Assembly: GCA_937862805.1 (NCBI GenBank)
Contig: CALMDO010000003.1
Location: 1 to 39,167 of the forward strand
Direction: 5' to 3'
DNA length: 39,167 bases
Source of the DNA: an uncultured Bacteroidota bacterium
Lineage (GTDB): Bacteria > Bacteroidota > Bacteroidia > Bacteroidales > FEN-979
Shown: one piece after another, positions 24,810-33,800 of the stretch
Layout: every line of letters begins with the position of its first letter
How positions within the stretch are numbered: position 1 is the first letter of the stretch
Notes under the pieces: generated by a model
Seen by the model: only the letters and a program-made list of their open reading frames with translations
What the model was told of the DNA's origin: nothing
Database searches by the model: none
Made by a program: the position numbers and the translations under genes

Positions 24810-26792
24810 ATGAATGACCGGAAGTGGTTGCTCCCCCTGGCGCTGACCGCGGGTTTTATTTTCATTCTTTCACTGCGGCAGCTTTCGGATCCCGATCTTG
24901 GTTTTCATCTGAAATATGGGAAATGGATCGTTGAAAACCTTCGCTTCCCTTCAACCGACCAGTCAACCTATACTGTTTCCGATCATCCTTATGTTGATCT
25001 TCACTGGCTTTTCCAGGTAATGCTTTACGGGGTCTATTCCCTGACAGGATACCCGGGTTTAAGCCTCTTTTTCTGTTCACTTACGCTTCTCCTTTCGTTG
25101 TTGCTATTGTTGCGAAGCCGCTTGGACAAGGGTACGCTTCCCGTGGTGTCGCTGTTGCTCCTGATCTCTTTTCTGATCATCGATTTCCGGATCGCTCCGC
25201 GGCCGGAACTTTTCAGCTTCCTTTTCCTGGCGGCATTGATCTTTCTCCTCGATATCCGGATCGATACAGGAAAAAACCTGTTGTACCTCCTTCCTCCCCT
25301 CTTCCTGTTATGGTCGAACATGCATGCTTTGTTTGTCCTTGGGTTGATTGTTCTGGCCGTGTACCTCCTCTGCGGATTGCTGCCCGGTTGGAGAATCGAC
25401 CGGCCGCTTCTCTTCTGGGGAGCGGTTTCCCTGTTGGTTTGCATGATCAATCCTTATGGATTAAAGGCATTTGAATTCCCTATAGCGTTGCTGACCCGTT
25501 TTGATCCAGGCAATATTTACAATCAACACATCCAGGAATTCATGCCGTTTTTTGCCCAACCAAAATTTTTTCTCCGCGACTATCTGTTTCTGGGTTATCT
25601 CCTGCTCTCCTTCCTGTTACTATTTGTTGAGAGGAAGAAAACCAGGCTTCATGAAGTGATCCTGATGGTTGTTTTTGCTTTCCTGGCCATTAATTCCATC
25701 CGGAACATTCCTTTGTTCATTGTGGTTGCCTTTCCGGTGTTGAGTCGTTCCCTTTCCTGCCTGGTGGAGCGGAGAACTTTTCTTTGGAAAGGGATACTTC
25801 CGGTTCTCTTTTTTACCATGCTCCTTCTCCCCATAGCGATTTCCCTTCGCCTCCTCACCAATTCATGGTATCTCAGGAACAACTCGTTCAACAAGACCGG
25901 TTTGGGTATTAACCGGTCGCATCAACCCGCTGATGCAGCCTCCTTTTTGATGAAAAACCATCTCGACGGCAGGATACTGAATAGTCTTGGTTTTGGGGGG
26001 TGGTTATCGTGGGAGCTTCCGCAACCCGTCTTCATCGATGGCCGGCTGGAGGTCATCCAGGAAGAACTGTATCAGGAAATTACCTCCAGTTGGAATGGTC
26101 ATTTACAGGAATTGCTGCACCGGTACAAACCCTCGCTGATAGTCTACAACTATGCGAAATACTATCCCTGGACCTTTCAGCTCAAAGATATGCCGGAATG
26201 GCGGTTGGTGTACCTCGACGGGATTGCCGCTATTTTTGCACACGAGGAATATGCACCGGAAATCAAAGCGATCGAACTTGCCTCCCTACCTTCGCAAGAA
26301 CATCTTGTTGAACCTCATCCATTTCTTTCATGGGCGGAAGGATTTTATAAACCCGTCGATTACAGGCAGATCGATGAAATGCACAAGGGATTGTTTCACC
26401 TCCAAATGCGAGCTGAAACGAAAGAAAAGGAGATAGTCAGTCAGGCGGCGGTTTTCTTTAACCAGGCAAACGACCACTACCGGAGAGGAGACTTCACAAG
26501 CGCTTTGGCGCTTTATGATTCAGCGATCAGGATCTATCCCGGATATGCAAAGGCTTACAATAACAGGGGCATCCTGAAAGCATTCGAATTCAAAGATTAC
26601 GCCTCGGCAAAAAAAGATTTTGATAAAACCCTGGAAATCGATCCCGAAAATGCGGATGCCTTCCTGAATCGCGGGACGGTCAATTTTTATCTGAAAGATG
26701 CGGATGCAGCCTGTAACGACTGGCAACAAGCTTTGAACCTTGGGAACCCTCAGGCTGCAAGGTTGTTGGAAACCCATTGTCGTCGTAAATAA
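24810..26792 (+). CDS. Polytopic membrane protein with C-terminal TPR repeats (possible GT-C glycosyltransferase)
   Basis: 660 aa from the ATG at 24810; an in-frame TTG at 24744 is not favoured. The N-terminal 400 residues hold about ten hydrophobic helices. The first periplasmic loop begins SDPDLGFHLKYGKWIVE, and an aspartate-rich loop after the first helix is a hallmark of GT-C lipid-sugar transferases. After the membrane part comes NSLGFGGWLSWELPQPVFID, a segment recalling bacterial proteins annotated as membrane glycosyltransferases. The last 110 residues form about three TPRs (HYRRGDFTSALALYDSAIRI, AYNNRGILKAF, DAFLNRGTVNFYL). The glycosyltransferase role is inference; the TPRs suggest binding to a partner protein. 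Isolated between the selenium operon and purF. Confidence 0.72.
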   Translation: MNDRKWLLPLALTAGFIFILSLRQLSDPDLGFHLKYGKWIVENLRFPSTDQSTYTVSDHPYVDLHWLFQVMLYGVYSLTGYPGLSLFFCSLTLLLSLLLLLRSRLDKGTLPVVSLLLLISFLIIDFRIAPRPELFSFLFLAALIFLLDIRIDTGKNLLYLLPPLFLLWSNMHALFVLGLIVLAVYLLCGLLPGWRIDRPLLFWGAVSLLVCMINPYGLKAFEFPIALLTRFDPGNIYNQHIQEFMPFFAQPKFFLRDYLFLGYLLLSFLLLFVERKKTRLHEVILMVVFAFLAINSIRNIPLFIVVAFPVLSRSLSCLVERRTFLWKGILPVLFFTMLLLPIAISLRLLTNSWYLRNNSFNKTGLGINRSHQPADAASFLMKNHLDGRILNSLGFGGWLSWELPQPVFIDGRLEVIQEELYQEITSSWNGHLQELLHRYKPSLIVYNYAKYYPWTFQLKDMPEWRLVYLDGIAAIFAHEEYAPEIKAIELASLPSQEHLVEPHPFLSWAEGFYKPVDYRQIDEMHKGLFHLQMRAETKEKEIVSQAAVFFNQANDHYRRGDFTSALALYDSAIRIYPGYAKAYNNRGILKAFEFKDYASAKKDFDKTLEIDPENADAFLNRGTVNFYLKDADAACNDWQQALNLGNPQAARLLETHCRRK

Positions 26793-26796
26793 TTCT

Positions 26797-26804
26797 TACC
26801 TTTG
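26797..26804 (+). promoter_or_regulatory. -7 element of the purF-like gene
   Basis: TACCTTTG, an exact TAnnTTTG match, starts 4 nt after the stop codon of the upstream gene and gives a leader of about 16 nt. The ORF can be read from 26740, but that start lies upstream of this box. Confidence 0.6.
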
Positions 26805-26826
26805 CGGTCCAATCTTTCCTGACATC

Positions 26827-28728
26827 ATGAGCGATTCGATCCATCATGAATGCGGTATCGCCCTGGTACGGCTCCTCAAACCCCTGGAGTATTATGTAGC
26901 CACTTATGGTACAGCATTTTACGGGTTGAACAAACTGCACCTTCTCCTTCAGAAACAACATAACAGGGGACAGGACGGAGCCGGGATCGCCACCATCAAA
27001 TTCGATCTCCCTCCGGGTAACAAATTCATCACCAGGATTCGTTCCAACGCCACCAATCCCATCCAGGATATTTTCCAGAAAGCGGAAAAAAGTGTCAGGG
27101 AGATGAAACAACAGACCCCTCAACGGTTGACGGATACGGCGTGGCTTAAGCAACATATCGAAATGATGGGCGAGGTTTACCTGGGTCATCTGCGATACGG
27201 AACTTATGGCAAAAACAACCTGTTGAACATTCATCCCTTTGTCAGGGAAAATAACTGGATGACCAAGAACCTCGTGCTGGCCGGTAATTTCAACATGACG
27301 AACGTTGATGAATTGTTTGAAAAGTTGATCGACCTGGGGCAATATCCCGTGGAAACAAGCGACACCATTACCATTCTGGAAAAAATCGGCCATTTCCTGG
27401 ATGAAGAGAATGAGGAACTTTACCGGAAATTCAAAGAGATGGGCTACCCCAAGCGGGAGATTACTTTCCGGATTGCCCGTGCCATGAATGTACAAAAAAT
27501 TCTGAGAAGGGCTGCCAAAACCTGGGACGGGGGTTATGTCATCGCCGGGTTATTCGGCCACGGAGATGCTTTTGTCATGCGCGATCCCGTAGGCATCCGT
27601 CCGGCCTATTATTACCAGGATGAAGAGATAGTAATAGCCGCCTCTGAGCGGCCTGCCATTCAGACAGCCTTGAATGTCGGTTTTGATGCAGTCCGGGAAC
27701 TCCGGCCCGGCCATGCACTGGTCATCAAAAAGGAAGGGAAGATCCGGGAACTGGAATTCAGGAAACCCGAAACCCGCAAATCATGTTCTTTTGAAAGGAT
27801 CTATTTTTCCCGCGGAACTGACAAAGAGATCTACCGGGAAAGAAAAGAACTGGGCCGGTTGCTGACACCGGGTATCCTCAACGCGATTGATCACGACATT
27901 GAGCATACGGTCTTCTCGTACATTCCCAACACGGCGGTAGATGCTTATTACGGAATGATCGAAGAAGTTGATCGTTTCTGCGACACCATCAAGATTGAAA
28001 AGATCCTGGAGGCAGGAAAAAATCCGGAGAGAATGCATTTGAAAGAGATCATGGAACTTAAGCCACGTGTCGAAAAAGTCGCCGTTAAAGACGCCAAGCT
28101 GAGGACTTTCATCACGCAGGACTCTCAACGGGATGACCTGGTAACCCATATTTATGATATTACCCATGGCAGTATTCGTTCCGGTGTCGACAACCTGGTC
28201 GTCCTCGATGATTCGATCGTGAGGGGAACGACCCTGAAGCAAAGCATCATCCGGATGCTTGACCGGTTAGGCCCTGTTAAGATCGTCATCGCCTCCTCCG
28301 CTCCCCAAATCAGATACCCCGACTGTTACGGGATCGACATGACCAAACTCACCGAGTTCATCGCCTTCAGGGCTGCCATCAGCCTGCTTAAAGAGACCCG
28401 GCAGGAACACCTGATCAACGAAGTGTACAAGAAATCAAAAGCACAGGAGGACATTCCCAAAGAGAAGGTGGTCAATTATGTCAAAGAGATATACCGTCCT
28501 TTTTCAGCACTGCAGATCGCCGATAAAATAGCAGCGCTGGTCACGCCTCCTTCGTGTAAAGCTAAAGTAAGCCTGGTCTTTCAAACCATTGAAGATCTTC
28601 ATGAAGCCATTCCGGACCATCGCGGCGATTGGTATTTTACGGGAGATTACCCTACACCTGGTGGAAATAAAGTGGTTAACAAAGCCTTCATTAACTATAT
28701 CGAAGGCCACAACGAAAGGCCCTATTAA
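26827..28728 (+). CDS. purF: Amidophosphoribosyltransferase-type enzyme (long Bacteroidota PurF form)
   Basis: 633 aa, against about 470-510 for classical PurF. The N-terminal glutaminase domain has the nucleophile Cys9 in HHECGIAL, then QHNRGQDGAGI and GHLRYGTYGKNN. The phosphoribosyltransferase domain has the PRPP loop LVVLDDSIVRGTTLKQS and the upstream LRTFITQDSQRDDLV. PurF would make 5-phosphoribosylamine from PRPP and glutamine, the first step of purine synthesis. The extra length is spread over the glutaminase domain (about 60-110 and 190-240), the inter-domain part and the C-terminus. Eight residues must be removed to expose Cys9 if it acts as an N-terminal nucleophile. Bacteroidota often have a second, shorter PurF, so this could be a paralogue with another role. 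Confidence 0.82.
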   Translation: MSDSIHHECGIALVRLLKPLEYYVATYGTAFYGLNKLHLLLQKQHNRGQDGAGIATIKFDLPPGNKFITRIRSNATNPIQDIFQKAEKSVREMKQQTPQRLTDTAWLKQHIEMMGEVYLGHLRYGTYGKNNLLNIHPFVRENNWMTKNLVLAGNFNMTNVDELFEKLIDLGQYPVETSDTITILEKIGHFLDEENEELYRKFKEMGYPKREITFRIARAMNVQKILRRAAKTWDGGYVIAGLFGHGDAFVMRDPVGIRPAYYYQDEEIVIAASERPAIQTALNVGFDAVRELRPGHALVIKKEGKIRELEFRKPETRKSCSFERIYFSRGTDKEIYRERKELGRLLTPGILNAIDHDIEHTVFSYIPNTAVDAYYGMIEEVDRFCDTIKIEKILEAGKNPERMHLKEIMELKPRVEKVAVKDAKLRTFITQDSQRDDLVTHIYDITHGSIRSGVDNLVVLDDSIVRGTTLKQSIIRMLDRLGPVKIVIASSAPQIRYPDCYGIDMTKLTEFIAFRAAISLLKETRQEHLINEVYKKSKAQEDIPKEKVVNYVKEIYRPFSALQIADKIAALVTPPSCKAKVSLVFQTIEDLHEAIPDHRGDWYFTGDYPTPGGNKVVNKAFINYIEGHNERPY

Positions 28729-28743
28729 AGCACGTGCCGCAGG

Positions 28744-29142
28744 TCAGATCACAACCTTTTCAGAAATTTTCCGGGCGATCTCCTGAAACGCTTCAGGGGA
28801 GATCACTTTCTTCTGCTTTGTAAAATCCATGTCATACAGTCCGTCAATCGGGATCAGATGGATATGAGCATGGGGAACTTCCAGCCCTATTACGGTGATT
28901 CCGATTTTCTGACAAGGGACCACGCTTTGAATGGCTTTGCCAACTTTTTTTGCAAAGTTCCAAAGCCCGGCATGCAAAGGATCCTCCAGGTCAAAAAGAT
29001 AGTCTACCTCTATTTTCGGGATCACAAGCGTATGCCCTTCACGGAGTGGGTGGATATCTAAAAAAGCCAGAAAATCCTCTGTCTCGGCGACTTTATAACA
29101 AGGAATCTCTCCCTTTACGATTTTTGTGAAAATGGTTGCCAT
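28744..29142 (-). CDS. HIT-family nucleotide hydrolase (HINT-like)
   Basis: 132 aa from the ATG at 29142, the usual HINT start (MATIFTKIVKGEIPCYKV). The histidine triad is HAHIHLIP with His91, His93 and His95; the middle His of H-x-H-x-H-x-x is the nucleophile in this family. Typical substrates are purine nucleoside phosphoramidates and aminoacyl adenylates; the one here is not known. The start is 10 nt after the greA stop, so it is the second gene of that operon. An upstream in-frame start (29178) overlaps greA and is less likely. Confidence 0.92.
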   Translation of the reverse strand: MATIFTKIVKGEIPCYKVAETEDFLAFLDIHPLREGHTLVIPKIEVDYLFDLEDPLHAGLWNFAKKVGKAIQSVVPCQKIGITVIGLEVPHAHIHLIPIDGLYDMDFTKQKKVISPEAFQEIARKISEKVVI

Positions 29143-29152
29143 ATCAATAATT

Positions 29153-29626
29153 TTAACGGGATATTTCAACAATTTCAAAGGCTATCTTTCCGGCAGGGAT
29201 ATTGATTTCAACGGTATCCCCTAATGCTTTTCCAAGGAGCCCTTTCGCTATCGGAGAACTGACTGAGAGTTTACCTGCTTTTATATTGGCTTCATTCTCC
29301 GGTACCAGGGTATAGGTAAAGAATGAGCCATTCTGCAGGTTTTTTACCTTCACGGTTGAAAATATCAGGATCTTGGAGTTGTCGAGCTTCTTTTCATCAA
29401 TTAACCGGGCGTTACTGACAACTTCCTGCATTTTCGAAATTTTCAGCTCCAGCAATCCCTGAGCTTCTTTGGCTGCGGCATATTCAGCATTTTCCGAAAG
29501 ATCTCCTTTATCCCGGGCTTCGGCAATTTGTCTTGAAATAGCCGGCCTTTCAACCGTGGTCAATCTGTTAAGCTCCTCCTTGAGTTTCTCTAAACCCTCA
29601 GTAGTATAATATTTCAGCTCCGACAT
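29153..29626 (-). CDS. greA: Transcription elongation factor GreA
   Basis: 157 aa, standard length. It enters the RNA polymerase secondary channel and stimulates cleavage of backtracked RNA. The N-terminal coiled coil spans about 1-75, and its tip carries the acidic residues in ARDKGDLSENAEYAAAKE, the GreA signature. The C-terminal FKBP-like domain ends SPIAKGLLGKALGDTVEI and the usual FEIVEI. It leads a two-gene operon with the HIT protein. Confidence 0.96.
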   Translation of the reverse strand: MSELKYYTTEGLEKLKEELNRLTTVERPAISRQIAEARDKGDLSENAEYAAAKEAQGLLELKISKMQEVVSNARLIDEKKLDNSKILIFSTVKVKNLQNGSFFTYTLVPENEANIKAGKLSVSSPIAKGLLGKALGDTVEINIPAGKIAFEIVEISR

Positions 29627-29659
29627 GATCTAAATATTTGTTGGTAATATAAGCCAAAA

Positions 29660-29676
29660 GACCCTGTGACAGGGTC
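29660..29676 (-). terminator. Hairpin, probable second terminator of the outer-membrane cluster
   Basis: GACCCTGTGACAGGGTC is an inverted repeat with 7-8 paired bases and a 1-3 nt loop. On the minus strand it is followed by TTTT. It lies just downstream of the stronger terminator at 29685-29709 and upstream of greA. Confidence 0.55.
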
Positions 29677-29684
29677 CTTTGTAT

Positions 29685-29709
29685 AAAAAACGAAGTTTTG
29701 GTAAACTTC
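29685..29709 (-). terminator. Intrinsic terminator after the PorV-like gene
   Basis: On the minus strand GAAGTTT pairs with AAACTTC around a four-base loop, followed at once by GTTTTTT. It lies 13 nt past the stop of the PorV-like gene and closes the three-gene outer-membrane cluster before greA. Confidence 0.75.
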
Positions 29710-29721
29710 TTTCCCCGGCTA

Positions 29722-30798
29722 TTAAAAGTTAAGTTTCAGCCCTATGCTATGGGTTCCGGAGAAGGGATTGGTAGCACGGTAAGAATAGTCGATTCCGATA
29801 CCGGTTTCCTTTTCCTTGTTGAAGGGTACGGAAACGGTAAATCCGGCATTCAACCCGTTATAGACTGTTCCCCGGTCTTCGACGTTGGTATTAAACATTC
29901 CGTCCTGGTAAGTATAACCTGCCCTGATCTGGAGGTAATACTTCAGGGCATATTCCAAGCCCAGGGTAAACTGGTCTTTGGTGAAAGAGTTGGAGGTGAA
30001 GTTACCGGCAAGGGTGATCCGGTGCATCTCACCAATCAGAAAATCGTAAGATGCGCCGATTCTCAAAGTAGCCGGGAGTTCATACCGGGCCGAACGTTGT
30101 TCTACGGTGAATTGGTCATTGTCATTCCCGTGACCGGGTATGATCCCTCTGAACGAAAGTCCGTCACCAGTGAACCGCATGGTCGGGCCAACATTTTTCA
30201 GTGCAATCCCGAACTTGATCTGTTCCTTGTCGCCTGTAACATATTGAATACCAGCATCAAGTGCAATGGCTGTGGCGGTAGCATCAGAGATTGATTCGGT
30301 GATCAATTTAACGTTCAAACCTCCATAAATGCTGTTCGAGAAGGCTTTCGCGTAAGCCAGATTGATGTTGAGATAATTGGGTTTAAAAGTACCCTGGACC
30401 GGTTCCGGTGAACTGGTGGTGGTAATATCAATTTCTCCAAAACTCATGGACATCACGGCAGCGGTTAAAACACCACCGTTGGTTCCCAGTTTCTGGCTGA
30501 GACCGAAAGACATGATGTTAACTCCTGATCCCTTCAGCCAGTTGGTATAGGAAAAGATGAGTTCTGTTCCTTTTGTGAATCCTGTACCAGCCACGTTGGT
30601 GTAGATGGCTTCAAGCCCCTGTGTGCAGGAGGTACCGACCGATCCCCACCCTGAGCTTCGTGCCCAGGGGTTGATCAGCAGTTCGGATGCGCCCGCCTGC
30701 CCGCTGCGGTCTTTGTTGCCTGCTTTGACCTGATCCAGTGGCAAGAGTATCAATCCCATCAAAAATATTGCGATGAAGCAGCTATATATATTTTTCAT
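29722..30798 (-). CDS. PorV/PorQ-family outer membrane beta-barrel protein
   Basis: 358 aa from the ATG at 30798, with a signal peptide (MKNIYSCFIAIFLMGLILL, cleavage near QVKA-GNKD). After cleavage comes GASELLINPWARSSGWGSVGTS, matching the PorV/PorQ start, which has a short acidic-aromatic repeat reading about ALxPxARAxGMGxAxxA. The rest is amphipathic strands ending in an aromatic residue (IGLKLNF), as in FadL-like 14-strand barrels. PorV in P. gingivalis shuttles T9SS cargo to the attachment complex. Here it sits 47 nt after a gene for a giant exported protein, so it may be that protein's dedicated partner. The full PorV role is inference; it could be PorQ-like or a paralogue. Confidence 0.8.
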   Translation of the reverse strand: MKNIYSCFIAIFLMGLILLPLDQVKAGNKDRSGQAGASELLINPWARSSGWGSVGTSCTQGLEAIYTNVAGTGFTKGTELIFSYTNWLKGSGVNIMSFGLSQKLGTNGGVLTAAVMSMSFGEIDITTTSSPEPVQGTFKPNYLNINLAYAKAFSNSIYGGLNVKLITESISDATATAIALDAGIQYVTGDKEQIKFGIALKNVGPTMRFTGDGLSFRGIIPGHGNDNDQFTVEQRSARYELPATLRIGASYDFLIGEMHRITLAGNFTSNSFTKDQFTLGLEYALKYYLQIRAGYTYQDGMFNTNVEDRGTVYNGLNAGFTVSVPFNKEKETGIGIDYSYRATNPFSGTHSIGLKLNF

Positions 30799-30845
30799 AA
30801 TCCTGGAATTTTTTGTTTTTATCATTTTATAAATCGTATAAGCCA

Positions 30846-33800
30846 TTATAATGCGTTCAGGTCAACCGGTCGCAATATTCCAAACCATTTGAGTGTCCGT
30901 TCGCCTAATCCTTCAGCTTTAACGTGGATCAGATAAACACCGCCGGCAATGGGAATTCCGGCAAAGTTCTTCAGATCCCAGTCAATGGAAGTCTTGGCAT
31001 CGGTATTCAAACCGGCCGTAGAGGCCCGTGGTTCAGCTATACCCGATTTATCAACTGCAAACTGACGGATCATGGTGCCGCTCATATCAAAGATGGTCAC
31101 CGTACATTTGGTAGGCAGGTTTACGATCTTGATACGATTATCGAGCTGGTTCCTCTCATAATCATCATAAGCATAGTAGGGATTTGGTACTACGTTGATC
31201 AGGTCGAGGTCGGTAGTGGCTTTATCCTGGCTGTACTTGGTAGTGGCGATGGAAGAAGTATTAAAGACGTACACCGGATAATTTTTGTTGAGTGTATCGG
31301 GGATGCCTGTCGAATCATAAGGCAGTGGTTCTGAATAGTATCGTTTGTAAGGTTTCGATACACGGATCTTCGTCGTCACCGTGTTGCTTAACCATTCTTT
31401 CCCGGCAATTGCAAGCGGGATGGTGGTATACAGTGCGGTGGCGTAAGTGTTATCTTTATAAATCGTGGCAGGGGTCTTGAGCATTATTTTCCGGATGTAG
31501 GCGCCCGCGTCGTAAGCCGGGTAATCCAGTTTAATGTTGGCAACCACGAACGATTTATGGTTCATGATGTACACGTAATGTTGGCCGCCGAATACCGGTA
31601 CACCACCTGCATCATAGACCCTGTCGGAGGGATTCCAGATCATATCGCGTCCGTTATCAGCTACGAGCCAGGAGTTCTCGCCAAACATGATGTTGAGTCG
31701 CTCGCCGGTCTCCAGGTTGATGGCGTAACCAGGAAACCAACCCATTCCTGTCGCATTGATATAACTGGAATTGTACATCGGATTATCGCTGACTACGCCG
31801 GTGTCGCCGTCCACGTTGACAGACGGAGCTTTTCTGAAATCAAAGATTTTCGCTCCTCCTTGTGCTAATGCAGTTTTGGGACAAAGTTCAACGACCGGGC
31901 AACGGGACCATTTGGTTTTGTCGGGAGTGATGACGATATCCACGCTGCAAAGATTGTCCATGGTAGCGATCAGTTTGGATCGTTTTCCATAGGCTGGCCC
32001 CACGAAGAGTTCATCCCCGTTGATAGCCGCGAGACAGTATGGAGCCCACGTCCCGTTTTGGATCTTCTGGAAATTCTTGTTGGGGTCCCAGGGTTGTCCT
32101 ACCTCACCGCTTCCCATGTTCCAGTCATAGAAACGGGTATCCGATCCTTTGTAAGTTCCCGACCGGATCCAGTTGTAATAAGACTCAGGAATATCGCTGT
32201 CAGGAATACCACCCAGCCAGACGCGGGTACTGTCTTCATAGATGGCACTTGGTGCCCACAGCAAGCCGTTGTCACTGGTCACCGATCCGCGGAGAGAGTC
32301 ACCGGCATTGGGAACCTGGTAAAGCGTGAGGGCTATTCCCAAATCCAGAAATACCTGTTCGTAGGCATAGATGGTAGTAGTATCTGAGCGATAGCTCATT
32401 CCTGTCTTGTTGTTATACAAGGTCCATTTTCCAAACTGGATCTTCTTTTTATTGGTGAAGGGGTTACCAGCGTTGACAGATACCATGGAATCGAATTTCA
32501 CGGTATATTCCCCGTCAACCACGTTCAGCGGATCGATCACTTTCACCTGCAACGGTCCTTTGTTGACCAGGTAGGTCGGATTATAGCAGATTGGATAATC
32601 AGGACCTCCGTAAACATTGGTCGAATCGGCAGGTGGTTTAGACATGATCTCTGCAATCGTCGCTTCTGTGAATTCCGTGATCATGCCGCCATTACCCTGT
32701 CCCTGGATACGGGTTATGACCGGTCCTTCGCCATAGGCAGCGTTCATGATCTCGCCCAGCGGGATATGCGGGATGGCTGTGTAGGTTTTAATGTTGCTCC
32801 GGCCACGGAGGTAAGGGGTCTTTTGCCCGTCTAATGCCGTGGGATCCAGCCCGTTATACTTTTTGTACTGGTTGTAGGCATAAGCTACTGCAACATAATA
32901 GTATTGTTTGTGGTTGATGAGCCGGTCATCCCCTGTTGCAAACATGTCTTTGGTGAAAACGAAGGAGTGGCGGATTCCCTTATCGGCGCCGTCAACCATT
33001 ACTTCGCCTTTGTTACCACCCAGGTTCTGGTCGTACGACCAGTTAACCAGTTTTGTCACACCGTTTTGAACGTCGCACTGGGCCACAAGCCGTGCTTTGC
33101 TTTGATCATCAATATCGGCTGCTGAGACGGTGGCATCTTTTAATTGGTAGATTTGATATCCTTCAAAATGGTAGAGCGAGTCATTTCTTTCGTTGTGCCC
33201 CAAGGTATCCGGGTTGGGAATATTGGGATCGTATTCTACATATTTTTCGTTGTAGTTATTTCCAGCGTCGTTGGTTCTGCGGTTGGAGATATAAATGATC
33301 AACTCTTTATCCATCTCTTCGATGGTAAGGTCGGGAGCGTTGGGGCCGCTGAGGACAGCGAAACAGTTGTCGAACAAACTCTGGCATTTGTCATCGACGA
33401 TCTTCAGCAGGGCGACCGATTCTTCCGGTGTTCCGGAGATTGAGCGTGCCCATGGAATACCGACGGTAATGTAGTTACAGGCTCCCGGAAGCAGGGTAAA
33501 GGGACCTGCTGATTGCATGAAACGACGGTCCTGCGGGTTATTGCCGGCCAGAACCTCAGTCCATTTCTTGAGGCCGTTGGGTGGTTGGCCATTGGTTCCC
33601 CAGTCGCAAAGGTCGGTTTCATCCGGGAACATGAAATCGCATTCCGGGCCGTAACCGCCTGCTGAATAGTGAGCATTTCCGCCGTAGATCATCTTGGAGT
33701 TATCTTTCCAGATACCACGGAGGAAGAGATAGTATTCTGAAGCATATTGGGGGTCTTGCATGTAGCTGGGAACCCCGGCATTACTGTTGTTGTGATAAAC

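Noticed and set aside
29660-29709. CRISPR-like repeat pair between greA and the PorV-like gene
   Set aside because: The two inverted repeats differ in sequence and each is followed by a T-run on the minus strand, so they are terminators; no direct repeats with spacers occur.
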